Below are positions 1 to 7,130 of a stretch of DNA of 24,970 nucleotides, in pieces. The notes under the pieces are model-generated. The model searched no databases and was not told the DNA's origin. It saw nothing but the letters and a program-made list of their open reading frames with translations. The stretch covers positions 1-24,970 of the forward strand of contig CAUDDP010000026.1 of assembly GCA_958448395.1 (NCBI GenBank). The letters are read 5' to 3'. The position numbers were made by a program, and so were the translations under genes. The DNA comes from an uncultured Oscillospiraceae bacterium. Lineage in GTDB: Bacteria > Bacillota > Clostridia > Oscillospirales > Ruminococcaceae. How positions within the stretch are numbered: position 1 is the first letter of the stretch; the number at the start of each line of letters is the position of its first letter.

Positions 1-117
1 TGTATAGTTGCTCTCCGGCTGCGGTTCATAAACCGGCGGTGTATAGTTGCTCTCCGGCTGCGGTTCATAAACCGGCGGTGTATAGTTGCTCTCCAGCTGT
101 GGTTCATAAACCGGCGG
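1..117. repeat. 39-bp in-frame tandem repeat, three copies visible
   Basis: Units lie at 1-39, 40-78 and 79-117. The first two are identical and the third differs at two positions, one of which changes a Pro codon to Leu on the coding (minus) strand. The 39-bp length keeps the reading frame and encodes a 13-residue PPVYEPQ(P/L)ESNYT unit. The array touches the window edge, so the true copy number is unknown. Confidence 0.95.
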
Positions 118-1074
118 TGTGTCACTGCCCCTCGACTGTGGCTCTTCTTTCATTTGATATATTTCTGCCGGTTCCGGATAAACTGGCTGTGCAAAACTAC
201 GCTTCTTGGTCAGCTTCTTTCTGGAAGAACCCCATCTGGAGGTGGACGACTGTTTTTTCTCCTGCTGTTTCTTTTCCTGCTGCTGTTTTGCTGGGCTAGT
301 CAGAAGCGTTTCCCACGCATGAGAAAAAGGCTGTTTTTTCTGTGGCGGCTCCGACATCTCTGCCTTTGCAACTGCCTCCTGTGCGGCACGCAGCGTATCC
401 TGCAAGGTTGCCGTCTGTGTCACAGGCTCTGGCTGCGTTTTTTTCTTTTCCAGCTTTGCCTTACGCCATTCCGGTTCTGGTTCTGTAAATGATTCTCTCT
501 GATAAGATTGTTCTGTCCGTTTTTTGGGCTTTCGGCGACTCTGTGCCTGTTTCTTCTCTTTCGCTCTAGTAGAATCCTGCATTTCCTGAATCGCAGGCTG
601 ATAGGCAGTTTGTTCCGATTTTGTTTCAGTTTCTGGCGTTTCCAACAGAACCGCACCATCATAGTCAGAGATATGGTCACTCTTCAGATTGGGGGTTGTC
701 TGCGGATTGATGGCAGGCGACCGCACAAATGACACTTTTGGCCGCATCAGTTCCAGCGTCTGAAAAGCAGCTGTCCGGCTTTCCTCTACATCGGTACGCC
801 GTGTATGCCGCTGTTGCTTGATACCATTGATATTTGCCGCCATCTCGGAACGATAGGGCGAATACGGCGTTCGTTGCCGCGTACGACTTGCAGCATAGGA
901 ATATGCCTCCGCAGAGGCTTCTGTACTCGGCGGCACTCTTCTTCTTCCAGCAGCATTGTTCAGCATTTTCTGCGTTTCCAGCTTACCGGAAGGCGTTCCT
1001 TTTTTATTTGCCGTTGCTTCTTCGGACTGATATTCTTTTAAAATTTCCTCCACGGAAAATTTTTGATTTGCCAT
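1..1074 (-). CDS. Partial disordered Q/K/E/P-rich protein with C-proximal 13-aa tandem repeats
   Basis: An open frame of 358 codons runs from ATG at 1074 to the left window edge with no stop, so the C-terminus is missing. An AAAGGAG site lies about 11 nt before the ATG. The product starts MANQKFSVEEILKEYQSEE and is low complexity: rich in Q, K, E, R, S, T and P, with K/Q-rich runs such as KQQQEKKQQEKKQ. I see no membrane segment, signal peptide or enzymatic motif. The visible end consists of tandem PPVYEPQPESNYT units that continue out of the window. The short N-terminal segment is the only part that looks conserved. It lies 54 bp downstream of rlmB on the same strand and is probably cotranscribed. 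A scaffold or envelope-associated role is conceivable, but nothing in the sequence shows a function. Confidence 0.8.
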   Translation of the reverse strand, partial: MANQKFSVEEILKEYQSEEATANKKGTPSGKLETQKMLNNAAGRRRVPPSTEASAEAYSYAASRTRQRTPYSPYRSEMAANINGIKQQRHTRRTDVEESRTAAFQTLELMRPKVSFVRSPAINPQTTPNLKSDHISDYDGAVLLETPETETKSEQTAYQPAIQEMQDSTRAKEKKQAQSRRKPKKRTEQSYQRESFTEPEPEWRKAKLEKKKTQPEPVTQTATLQDTLRAAQEAVAKAEMSEPPQKKQPFSHAWETLLTSPAKQQQEKKQQEKKQSSTSRWGSSRKKLTKKRSFAQPVYPEPAEIYQMKEEPQSRGSDTPPVYEPQLESNYTPPVYEPQPESNYTPPVYEPQPESNYT

Positions 1075-1128
1075 ACTTTGCTGTTACACTCCTTTAAAGC
1101 AGGGATGCAGAACGGCATATTCTGCAAA

Positions 1129-1914
1129 TTACGGATTTCCGGATGCACTGTGCCGCTGCCGCACGGCTTCATAAATAAAAATACCAGCTGCGACAGAGGC
1201 ATTCAGGGAATTGACTTTTCCATACATCGGCAGACTGAGCAACTGGTCACAATGTTCTCGTACCAGACGCCCCATTCCCTCGCCTTCTGAACCGATGACA
1301 AATGCAGTACCGCCTATAAAATCAGACTGCGTATAATCTGTACCAGCGGCATCTGTCCCGTAAATCCAAACACCATTCTGTTTCAGTTCTTCCATGGCTG
1401 CCACCAAATTGGGCACTCTCGCCACTTTGATCCAACTGACCGCACCGGCAGAGGTTTTGGCAACCGTTGCATTCAAGGATGCACTCCGTCGTTTTGGAAT
1501 AATGATGCCGTGAAAACCAGCTGCTTCTGCTGTTCGTAGAATCGCACCCAAATTATGCGGATCTTGAATTTCATCACAAATCAGCAACAGCGGCTTTTCT
1601 CCTTTTTCCGCAGCAAATGCCAAAATATCAGCAATGCTCACATACACGGCACATGCACCTTCTGCCACAACGCCCTGATGCACCTGCTGTGTCATCTGGG
1701 ACAACCGAGCATCTGACACCGTTTTCACCGGTATTCCCTGTTCAGCAGCAAGGCTGGCAATCTGTCCAAGGATGCCCTGCCTGCCACTGAGGTAAATGGC
1801 ATCCAAAGGGGTACCACTTTTGAGTGCCTCCATAACAGGATTTCTTCCGGCAATGCGGTTTTCTTCCTGCTGTGATACAACAGTATGATTTCTATTTTGT
1901 CTTTCAGACTTCAT
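1129..1914 (-). CDS. rlmB: 23S rRNA (guanosine-2'-O-)-methyltransferase RlmB / TrmH-family SPOUT enzyme
   Basis: The 261-aa product has the length and domain order of TrmH/RlmB enzymes that use S-adenosylmethionine to 2'-O-methylate a guanosine of 23S rRNA (G2251 in E. coli). After a polar N-terminus, residues about 20-90 form the L30e-like substrate-binding domain (starting IAGRNPVMEAL). The SPOUT domain follows with all three motifs: DPHNLGAILRTAEAAG at 118-133, IGSEGEGM at 207-214, and LSLPMYGKVNSLNASVAAG at 226-244. These form the trefoil-knot cofactor site and hold the conserved Arg and Asn. A GAGGA site lies about 7 nt before the ATG, and a strong promoter lies about 100 bp upstream. 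The usual Clostridial neighbours cysS and mini-III RNase are absent here. The exact target nucleotide is inferred from the family. Confidence 0.92.
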   Translation of the reverse strand: MKSERQNRNHTVVSQQEENRIAGRNPVMEALKSGTPLDAIYLSGRQGILGQIASLAAEQGIPVKTVSDARLSQMTQQVHQGVVAEGACAVYVSIADILAFAAEKGEKPLLLICDEIQDPHNLGAILRTAEAAGFHGIIIPKRRSASLNATVAKTSAGAVSWIKVARVPNLVAAMEELKQNGVWIYGTDAAGTDYTQSDFIGGTAFVIGSEGEGMGRLVREHCDQLLSLPMYGKVNSLNASVAAGIFIYEAVRQRHSASGNP

Positions 1915-1989
1915 CTATTTTCCTCGATCCTCTCCGGTCGTTTCTTTGCAGCTGCACATCCTCTCACAGCTGCCTTTTCTCCAAAAATA

Positions 1990-2019
1990 AAAGGTCACAG
2001 CGAATATGCCATGACCTTT
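1990..2019 (-). promoter_or_regulatory. Hairpin plus T-run at the 5' end of the rlmB transcript
   Basis: Perfect 8-bp arms AAAGGTCA (1990-1997) and TGACCTTT (2012-2019) are separated by 14 nt. Read on the minus strand, the second arm is followed by a T-rich run (TTTTATTTTT), as in an intrinsic terminator. It lies directly after the rlmB -10 box, so it could end read-through from the upstream small gene or attenuate rlmB. A second hairpin in the leader pairs 1948-1954 with 1967-1973 (GCAGCTG/CAGCTGC). Confidence 0.5.
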
Positions 2020-2048
2020 ATTATAGCATGTTTACAGAAAAAGCACAA
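2020..2048 (-). promoter_or_regulatory. Sigma-A type promoter for rlmB
   Basis: Read on the minus strand: -35 TTGTGC at 2048-2043, a 17-bp spacer, and -10 TATAAT at 2025-2020. The expected start is near 2012, giving a leader of about 100 nt before rlmB. The -10 is perfect and the -35 matches the TTG core. Confidence 0.65.
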
Positions 2049-2119
2049 GGTCTTTTTTCTGGTTTTCACAAAGTTTTTGCCGAAACGGAGAATTTTATAT
2101 GCTGCCATCTGTCTGATTT

Positions 2120-2374
2120 CTACAACACCAACAAACACACGACACAGGCAGCCGCAGCAGATAAAACGGCACTGCAAAAAACAGGAAGTGTTCGTTTCCA
2201 AAGCGGCGGAACAGAAAGTGGCTCCATCTCCTGCAAATATTCTCTTGCAGCAGCCTGTGCCAGCTCCGGCGGCAGCTGCGTAATACCGGGACGCAAATAG
2301 AAAATTGCTTTTTCAAAATATGCACTGTCCGGCTGGTGCACTTCAATCACTTTTTTGTGAACACCTTTTACCAT
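2120..2374 (-). CDS. Small hypothetical protein with a C-terminal membrane anchor
   Basis: This 84-aa protein starts at ATG 2374. A GTG lies one codon upstream, but a GGGAGGG site about 8 nt before the ATG favours the ATG. The soluble part (MVKGVHKKVIEVHQPDSAYF, then FYLRPGITQLPPELAQAAAREYL) has an ordinary amphipathic composition. The last 20 or so residues (LPVFCSAVLSAAAACVVCLLVL) form one hydrophobic segment ending at the stop, which suggests a tail-anchored topology with the N-terminus in the cytoplasm. I recognise no catalytic motif. It is transcribed toward rlmB but separated from it by the rlmB promoter. It reads like a small Clostridia-specific family, though that is an impression rather than a search result. 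Confidence 0.6.
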   Translation of the reverse strand: MVKGVHKKVIEVHQPDSAYFEKAIFYLRPGITQLPPELAQAAAREYLQEMEPLSVPPLWKRTLPVFCSAVLSAAAACVVCLLVL

Positions 2375-2815
2375 CACACATTCCCTCCCAGAAACTTGAT
2401 TTACTTACAGTATGCACCGTTTTCTCTGGTTTCAAACAAAACTGCCAAAAAACAAATATGTTGGAAATCACGGAAATCCATTTTTGTAGTTTCGCTCACA
2501 GATACCTGTCTGATTTCCGTGGGTGGAAATACTGTGGAAAAGCCGGTTATTTTCTGTTGAAAACTCTGTGGAAACTGTGGAAAACCAACGAAGTTCCTAC
2601 AGTTTGGGAAATGTGGAAAACGGGAAATGTTTTTCCGCACTTGAAACATTGCAGTTGATGTTTGATAGAAAATTATTTTTTAATGTAAATTGTCAATTTT
2701 TATTTGGAAATGAATGATTCACAATACAAAAAAGCCAAAATTCAAAAACTCAAAGAAAATAATAAAATTCATATATAACAGAACTCCATGCCATTCTGTA
2801 CAGGAATCCATTCCC
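2375..2815. other. Gene-free intergenic stretch with a dispersed repeat and a GTGGAAA cluster
   Basis: No convincing gene lies in these 441 bases. Frames open here on both strands have low-complexity products (VEN/VETVEN or FPQFPQ runs) created by repeated GTGGAAA words. The stretch contains the dispersed repeat at 2469-2521 with inverted ends, five GTGGAAA words between 2524 and 2620, and a very AT-rich segment at 2660-2780. A weak hairpin (ACAGAA 2778-2783 / TTCTGT 2794-2799) followed on the minus strand by AT-rich sequence may end the esterase transcript. Confidence 0.6.
2469..2521. repeat. Dispersed repeat copy A, with 10-bp terminal inverted arms
   Basis: The segment opens with CACGGAAATC (2469-2478) and closes with its perfect inverse GATTTCCGTG (2512-2521). 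The first 20 bases are identical to 24737-24756 and similarity continues for about 30 more bases. On the minus strand one frame of both copies reads ERxYKNGFP. Confidence 0.7.
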
Positions 2816-4321
2816 TTACTTCGGCATCCGGAAGGAAGCAACTGGTATCCCGTTCTTTCCATAAAGCGATACGTCGCACCAGTTTCGCCATGCATATCGC
2901 ATGGCAACCGGTATCCGCACCTTTGGCGATGTCAGCCGCACATAACTTTCCCGAAACTCTGCGGCTGCCGGATAATACTTTCCATCTGCACCAGCAATTT
3001 CAAACACTGGCGTTGTTCCCTCTTTCGGTACAACCGACTGGGAAAATTGCAAAATATATGCACCACCGGAAACATAGCCATTCTTACAGTAAGCCGCTTC
3101 TGCATCCGCTGCGGGAACTGCCTTATAAACTCGATACAATGTCTGCAACGCCAAACGATGTGCAACGGTTCGCTTTTCAGTCGGGTGCATATTGTTATAT
3201 TCACCACAGTCCATTGTGACAATCAGACCCGTATGCCGCAAGGTACGGAATACCTGTGTCTGTGCTTCCCGCAGCTCTGCCCAATTGGTACGTTTCTCCT
3301 CCCCCTCATAGCTGAACATCGGCAACTGTACAATCATAAACGGCATCGTTTCGTCATTCCAGTCTTTTCGCCAACGTGCAATTAAAACCGACAACAGCTG
3401 TGCATAGCTTGCTGGACGGTTGTCATCATTTTCACCCTGATAGTACCAAAAACCACGCAGGGTATACGGCATAACACGAGAAAGCATCGTCTTGTACAGA
3501 CCGCATGGCCGCAGCGGATTCCGGCTGCCCATCGGACCCGGGTAACGGTTTTCACCGCAGCGTTCCAAAACAGCATTCCACTTCATATTGGGATTCTCCT
3601 GATAGCAGGCAGTCATTCGCTTTTCCCATGCATTTTGATACGCAAGGTAAGCGGCATAATCGGCTGCCATTTCTGCTTCTGTCTTCCCACGACATGCACT
3701 CAAGTAGGCTGTCCAATATGGATGCAGGGCAGTGTGTCCGGTTAAGTCCGCAGACGGCACCCAGCAGCTGGCAGAAGTACCAGAATAATTACACCCGATG
3801 ACACCAACTACCACACCCAGCTTCTGCGACAATTCTTTTGCTGCAAGGTAAGCAACTGCTGACCACTCGGCTGCATTTTTGGGTGTCGGCATCTGCCAGC
3901 GATTCTTCCGCTCTGTCTGAAAATAAGCAGCATGCATCACACCGCTTCGCTGTACATTGTAATACCGCACACGACTTCTCTCGCAGCGTGACAGCTCCAG
4001 TTTGCCGTTCACAGCATTTTTCAGTGGAAATTCCATATTGGACTGTCCGCCCGCCAGCCAGACCTCACCAATGGCAACATCCTGAAAGCTGACCTCTGTT
4101 CTGCTGTCTTTTGCATGCATGGTCAATCCTGTTCCTGCCGGCTGCGGCGGAAATTGCAGCCGCCAGCTGCCGTCCTCTTTTACGGTGGTCGAAGCATATA
4201 ATTTCCGCTCTGGAATCGAAACCGTCACGATGGCACCAACCTCACCGATTCCGAAGACAACGATATTTTTTTCTCTTTGCAGAACCATATGGTCACTGAA
4301 CACGGCTGCAAGCTGTAGCAT
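2816..4321 (-). CDS. Sialate O-acetylesterase-like SGNH/GDSL carbohydrate esterase
   Basis: The start is ATG 4321, with an AAGGGAG site about 8 nt upstream. The frame stays open to 4486, but that extension crosses the promoter and has no SD. The product is 501 aa without a signal peptide, so it probably acts in the cytoplasm, removing acetyl groups from imported sialic acids or plant glycans. An N-terminal beta-rich segment (1-80, starting MLQLAAVFSDHMVLQRE) is typical of the family. The nucleophile block GGQSNMEFPL at 91-100 places Ser94, YYQGEND at 293-299 is another conserved block, and D371...H379 (DCGEYNNMHP) supplies the likely acid/His pair. The C-terminal beta domain reaches residue 501. 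It sits alone on its strand with its own promoter, divergent from the flavin reductase. The natural ester substrate cannot be read from the sequence. Confidence 0.88.
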   Translation of the reverse strand: MLQLAAVFSDHMVLQREKNIVVFGIGEVGAIVTVSIPERKLYASTTVKEDGSWRLQFPPQPAGTGLTMHAKDSRTEVSFQDVAIGEVWLAGGQSNMEFPLKNAVNGKLELSRCERSRVRYYNVQRSGVMHAAYFQTERKNRWQMPTPKNAAEWSAVAYLAAKELSQKLGVVVGVIGCNYSGTSASCWVPSADLTGHTALHPYWTAYLSACRGKTEAEMAADYAAYLAYQNAWEKRMTACYQENPNMKWNAVLERCGENRYPGPMGSRNPLRPCGLYKTMLSRVMPYTLRGFWYYQGENDDNRPASYAQLLSVLIARWRKDWNDETMPFMIVQLPMFSYEGEEKRTNWAELREAQTQVFRTLRHTGLIVTMDCGEYNNMHPTEKRTVAHRLALQTLYRVYKAVPAADAEAAYCKNGYVSGGAYILQFSQSVVPKEGTTPVFEIAGADGKYYPAAAEFRESYVRLTSPKVRIPVAMRYAWRNWCDVSLYGKNGIPVASFRMPK

Positions 4322-4400
4322 ATTTAAAACTCCCTTTTCGGCTATATTTTTATCATCAATATACTGCTGTTCGATACAAGCAGTACAAACTCCTGACTTT

Positions 4401-4429
4401 ATTATAACAGATGTGACAGATTTCGTCAA
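4401..4429 (-). promoter_or_regulatory. Promoter of the acetylesterase gene
   Basis: Minus strand: -35 TTGACG at 4429-4424, a 17-bp spacer, and -10 TATAAT at 4406-4401. It lies about 80 bp upstream of the ATG at 4321. Confidence 0.8.
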
Positions 4430-4460
4430 TCCATAATCAAAAAAGAATTGACAGGTTTCG
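4414..4460. promoter_or_regulatory. Paired 12-bp direct repeats across the divergent promoters (candidate operator)
   Basis: TGACAGATTTCG at 4414-4425 and TGACAGGTTTCG at 4449-4460 differ at one base and are 35 bp apart start to start. The first overlaps the spacer and -35 of the esterase promoter. The second overlaps the -35 of the flavin reductase promoter. Their position suits a shared regulator, although the TTGAC core of a -35 box explains part of the similarity. Confidence 0.35.
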
Positions 4461-4476
4461 AGAAATATGCTATCAT
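4448..4476 (+). promoter_or_regulatory. Promoter of the flavin reductase gene
   Basis: TTGACA at 4448-4453, a 17-bp spacer, and TATCAT at 4471-4476. A small leader hairpin GGCAGC (4495-4500) / GCTGCC (4505-4510) follows the likely start site. The two divergent promoters have their -35 boxes 18 bp apart. Confidence 0.75.
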
Positions 4477-4590
4477 CAAAATACATGATACATCGGCAGC
4501 ATCCGCTGCCATCACCCGGAAAAGCGAATGGATTTTCATAAAAACGGATTCAAACGCTTTTCTGCAAATGAAAAACGGAGGGATCTGCTC

Positions 4591-5199
4591 TTGTCGAAAC
4601 AACACTGGAAAGGCAGCGTCCTGTTAGCACCGGTTCCACCGGTGCTGGTCAGCTGCGGCACAATGGAACATCCCAATATTCTCACCATTGCTTGGACAGG
4701 TGTCTTAAATACACATCCGCCGATGGTCTCCATCTCTGTCCGTCCTACTCGCTACTCCTATCCGATTCTGATGAAACAACGGGAGTTTGTCATCAATCTG
4801 CCCACCTCCTCTATGTGTCGGGAAACCGATTTCTGCGGCTGCCGCAGCGGAAAAGATATTGATAAATTCCAAGCTTGTCACTTTACACCGGAACCGGCAC
4901 AAACCGTTGCAGCTCCGCTGATTGCAGAATGTCCCGTCAGTCTGGAGTGCAAAATTCAAACCACACAGCCGCTTGGTACGCATGTGCTGATGCTGGCGGA
5001 AATCACAGCGGTCAATGTAGAAGAACGCTATGTGGACAGCAAAGGCAAACTGAACTTGCAGCAGATGGGGCTGCTTGCCTATGCACATGGAGAATATTTT
5101 ACCCTTGGCAGAAAGTTGGGGGACTTTGGATTCTCTGTCCGGAAAAAGAAAAAGACAGGCAAACGTGTCCCAAAGGCAGATAAAAAACATGACTCCTGA
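4591..5199 (+). CDS. Flavin reductase family protein (flavoredoxin-like FMN-binding protein)
   Basis: The chosen start is TTG 4591, with GGAGG at 4577-4581 nine bases upstream, giving MSKQHWKGSVLLAPVPPVLV and 202 aa. An ATG at 4528 is in frame but has only a poor SD, and its extra 21 residues look unlike the family. The product has the split-barrel FMN-binding flavin reductase layout: PVPPVLVSCG near the N-terminus, NILTIAWTGVLNTHPPMVSI at about 29-48, and RPTRYSYPIL followed by FVINLPT at 51-72. These residues contact FMN in flavoredoxin-type proteins. A Cys-rich patch (FCGCRSG, 81-87) follows. The last 20 or so residues are Lys-rich. It probably passes electrons from a reduced carrier or NAD(P)H to FMN or a partner protein; the partner is unknown. 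The next gene overlaps its end by 11 nt. Confidence 0.85.
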   Translation: MSKQHWKGSVLLAPVPPVLVSCGTMEHPNILTIAWTGVLNTHPPMVSISVRPTRYSYPILMKQREFVINLPTSSMCRETDFCGCRSGKDIDKFQACHFTPEPAQTVAAPLIAECPVSLECKIQTTQPLGTHVLMLAEITAVNVEERYVDSKGKLNLQQMGLLAYAHGEYFTLGRKLGDFGFSVRKKKKTGKRVPKADKKHDS

Positions 5200-5548
5200 A
5201 AATATTTTAGTAAAAAGCAAAAATTATATCGTTACACATACCTATGAAACTGTCTATCTCACCAACAAATCCCATCCCTCTAAAATCATCATCGGTGATT
5301 TTTATGGCGATCCAAATGGAGCAATCATAGATGCAGACGAACGATTTGTAGTCATGTATGGCTGCGGCATAATCCTATATTTTTTACAACCGCCATTTCA
5401 AGCATATTCCTATGAAACAAACACAAGCCAGTGGTTGGAATGGGGACGAATAGAACCCATCATGTGGGTAGATAAGGTAATCCAATTAGATCACCATAAC
5501 ATAAAAGTCATTCTTGAAAATGGACAGACAAATAGGATTACAATATAA
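5189..5548 (+). CDS. Hypothetical small protein resembling orphan immunity-type proteins
   Basis: The start is ATG 5189, overlapping the flavin reductase end by 11 nt, with a modest AAAGG site upstream. A longer in-frame start at 5075 would overlap that gene by 125 nt and is unlikely. The 119-aa product has no signal peptide or membrane segment. Its features are KIIIGDFYGDPNGAIIDADE at 32-51, VVMYGCGIILYFLQPPF at 54-70 and WLEWGRIEPIMWVDKVIQL at 82-100, then an alternating beta pattern to the end. These aromatic-rich blocks recall small solitary proteins that I associate with immunity genes of polymorphic toxin systems. That is recall of pattern, not a search. No toxin gene is adjacent. The gene is visibly more AT-rich than the flavin reductase, which fits later acquisition. 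It ends at a strong hairpin. Confidence 0.65.
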   Translation: MTPENILVKSKNYIVTHTYETVYLTNKSHPSKIIIGDFYGDPNGAIIDADERFVVMYGCGIILYFLQPPFQAYSYETNTSQWLEWGRIEPIMWVDKVIQLDHHNIKVILENGQTNRITI

Positions 5549-5590
5549 ACATGCCCTACTGTACGAATGGATACGGTAGGGCATGTTTGT
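5549..5590 (+). terminator. Hairpin terminator after the immunity-like gene
   Basis: ACATGCCCTAC (5549-5559) pairs with GTAGGGCATGT (5576-5586); a T-G pair and GTA/TAC extend the stem to an 8-nt loop. A short T-rich tail (TTTGTT) follows. It starts two bases after the stop codon. Confidence 0.75.
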
Positions 5591-5906
5591 TATGCAAGAT
5601 TTTTCAAAAAGCCAAAATATGTGATTATAATAAAATCTATTTTTTAAAAAATGGAGTATTCGCACAAGTTAAAAGGACAAAATTTGTTTGATTTCATAAT
5701 AATATATTTTTTTAAAATTTGCTTGACATTCATTGAAAAATCTGGTATAATGAAATTAACATAAATCTTTATGTAGAAAAAGTAAATATCCGTTGATTGA
5801 TCATAATGTTTGATTACAATCAATATTTCCAAATAGTGGTAATCAGCAAGCAGGTGCAGATGGACTGAAAGTAAATATGGTTATACAATAAAAAGGAGTG
5901 GCGGAA
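5587..5906. promoter_or_regulatory. AT-rich intergenic stretch with consensus promoter and long leader of the secreted-protein gene
   Basis: No gene is visible. Bases 5590-5720 are strongly AT-rich. TTGACA at 5723-5728, a 17-bp spacer and TATAAT at 5746-5751 form a consensus promoter on the plus strand. The likely start is near 5758, leaving a leader of about 150 nt. In it, TTGATTG (5793-5799) can pair with CAATCAA (5817-5823). I do not recognise a known riboswitch. Confidence 0.8.
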
Positions 5907-6905
5907 ATGAAAAAAAGAACGTTATCTGCAATCGCAGTGGCATCCATTACTTGTTTTGTCGCTGTCAGTGCGGCAGTTTACACCAATGCATTCGATTCCG
6001 ATCAAAATGTAGACACGCCTGCTACAGAGGCTGCCATTTCCCTTCAGGATGTTCCGGAAGAACCAACCGCAGAATCAGCAGAAACCGCAATCCGAACATT
6101 GGCAGCTCCTGCTGCACCGGAAACCGTAACAAAAGACGACATTTTCCATATGATGCTGAACAGCATTGACTACTACGATCAAGTCTCTGGTACAATTTAT
6201 TTTCCGAACGCACAGGATCTACAAATCATAAACAGCATACAATTTGAATGTTCTCTTTCTGAAACAACCGCACACAAACAGTATACACAAACGCAAACCG
6301 AAAGTCCGGTAAATGCTGTTACAGCAGATGCTGTAGAAACTGTAGCTGCAAATAACACATCCATTATTTTTGAGGAAGAAGCTTATTGTACCAAAGATGT
6401 TTCTGTTACAATTGACCCGTTAACGGCAACTTATGAAAACAATGCATTCGACGCCATCTCACTGGAGGAAGTGTCTGATATTCCAGATGAAGAGCGTATC
6501 ACAACGGCGTCAGATGGTCAGCCTTGTTACAGCTATCGTACCAATCCGACCAATGTACCAGAAGCCAGCATTTCCATTTTCCCGCAGGAAATGGCATTCG
6601 GCTTTTTGTCCGATTTCTCTTTGTGGAACATGGATGCGGTGACAGAATGGAATGGCAGAACCTGCTACTCCATTTCGGGAACAACCACAGAAGCCTATGG
6701 TGGAAAACTCAACGTTGCTTCGTTTACCTTCTTGGTGGATGCCAATACTGGTGTTCTGCTGCAATATATTGGATACGATGCAGATGGAAAAATCAGCGAC
6801 TACCTGTATACAGAAAACATTCAGTTTGATGAAAATGCCGCAGCAATTCCTGCATTTTCCGTGGCTGTTCTTTCTGGCTATACAGAACGTACAACCACCG
6901 ATTAA
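5907..6905 (+). CDS. Secreted LolA/MucB-like hypothetical protein
   Basis: The start is ATG 5907, eight bases after AGGAG; a GTG at 5898 overlaps that SD and is rejected. The product is 332 aa. Residues 1-24 (MKKRTLSAIAVASITCFVAV...) form a signal peptide with a basic start and hydrophobic core, and cleavage near the SAA at 21-23 is plausible. A Thr/Ala/Glu/Pro-rich linker follows to about residue 75. The remainder is beta-rich and ends with FLVDANTGVLLQYIGYDADG and a YLYTENIQFDENA-like strand. This repeated-strand pattern, in which a dipeptide such as TG marks turns, is typical of LolA/MucB-fold extracytoplasmic domains in Firmicutes. It may sense or bind envelope components; no ligand is evident. 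It is a single-gene unit with its own promoter and terminator. Confidence 0.75.
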   Translation: MKKRTLSAIAVASITCFVAVSAAVYTNAFDSDQNVDTPATEAAISLQDVPEEPTAESAETAIRTLAAPAAPETVTKDDIFHMMLNSIDYYDQVSGTIYFPNAQDLQIINSIQFECSLSETTAHKQYTQTQTESPVNAVTADAVETVAANNTSIIFEEEAYCTKDVSVTIDPLTATYENNAFDAISLEEVSDIPDEERITTASDGQPCYSYRTNPTNVPEASISIFPQEMAFGFLSDFSLWNMDAVTEWNGRTCYSISGTTTEAYGGKLNVASFTFLVDANTGVLLQYIGYDADGKISDYLYTENIQFDENAAAIPAFSVAVLSGYTERTTTD

Positions 6906-6930
6906 AATATTCTAATTACCATATAGAAAT

Positions 6931-6966
6931 GCCCTGCTGTACAAATCCATACGGCAGGGCGTTTTT
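6931..6966 (+). terminator. Intrinsic terminator after the secreted-protein gene
   Basis: GCCCTGC (6931-6937) pairs with GCAGGGC (6954-6960). A T-G pair and GTA/TAC lengthen the stem to 11 pairs around an 8-nt loop, followed by GTTTTTCT. It closely resembles the hairpin at 5549-5586. Confidence 0.88.
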
Positions 6967-7023
6967 CTACTACAAAGAAAAAAAGCAATTACAACCACTT
7001 CCGTAATTTTGCACAAAAATCAA

Positions 7024-7053
7024 TTGACAACGATATCAAGATTATGCTATAAT
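7024..7053 (+). promoter_or_regulatory. Promoter of the TPR gene cluster
   Basis: TTGACA at 7024-7029, an 18-bp spacer, and TATAAT at 7048-7053. It lies about 75 bp before the TPR gene start. Confidence 0.8.
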
Positions 7054-7130
7054 AGAAAAAGCAGTGAAAATTTCTCTGCTATCCCATGAAAAAAAGAATT
7101 TTTGATAAATGGTAAAAGGAGTAACCCCCT

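Noticed and set aside
154..1097. Several plus-strand ORFs in the first kilobase
   Set aside because: They are complementary shadows of the continuous minus-strand gene, without ribosome binding sites and with Leu/Cys/Phe/Arg-rich antisense composition.
2524..2620. Possible chromosomal replication origin from DnaA-box-like words
   Set aside because: The words match TGTGGAAA rather than the DnaA box TGTGGATAA, and no dnaA, dnaN, rpmH or similar origin genes are nearby.
2523..2717. Plus-strand ORF rich in VEN/VETVEN
   Set aside because: It is a by-product of the GTGGAAA words; there is no ribosome site and the composition is low complexity.
5752..5906. Riboswitch in the leader of the secreted-protein gene
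   Set aside because: I found no match to known conserved cores (cyclic-di-GMP, cobalamin, SAM, TPP, FMN); only a short hairpin is visible.
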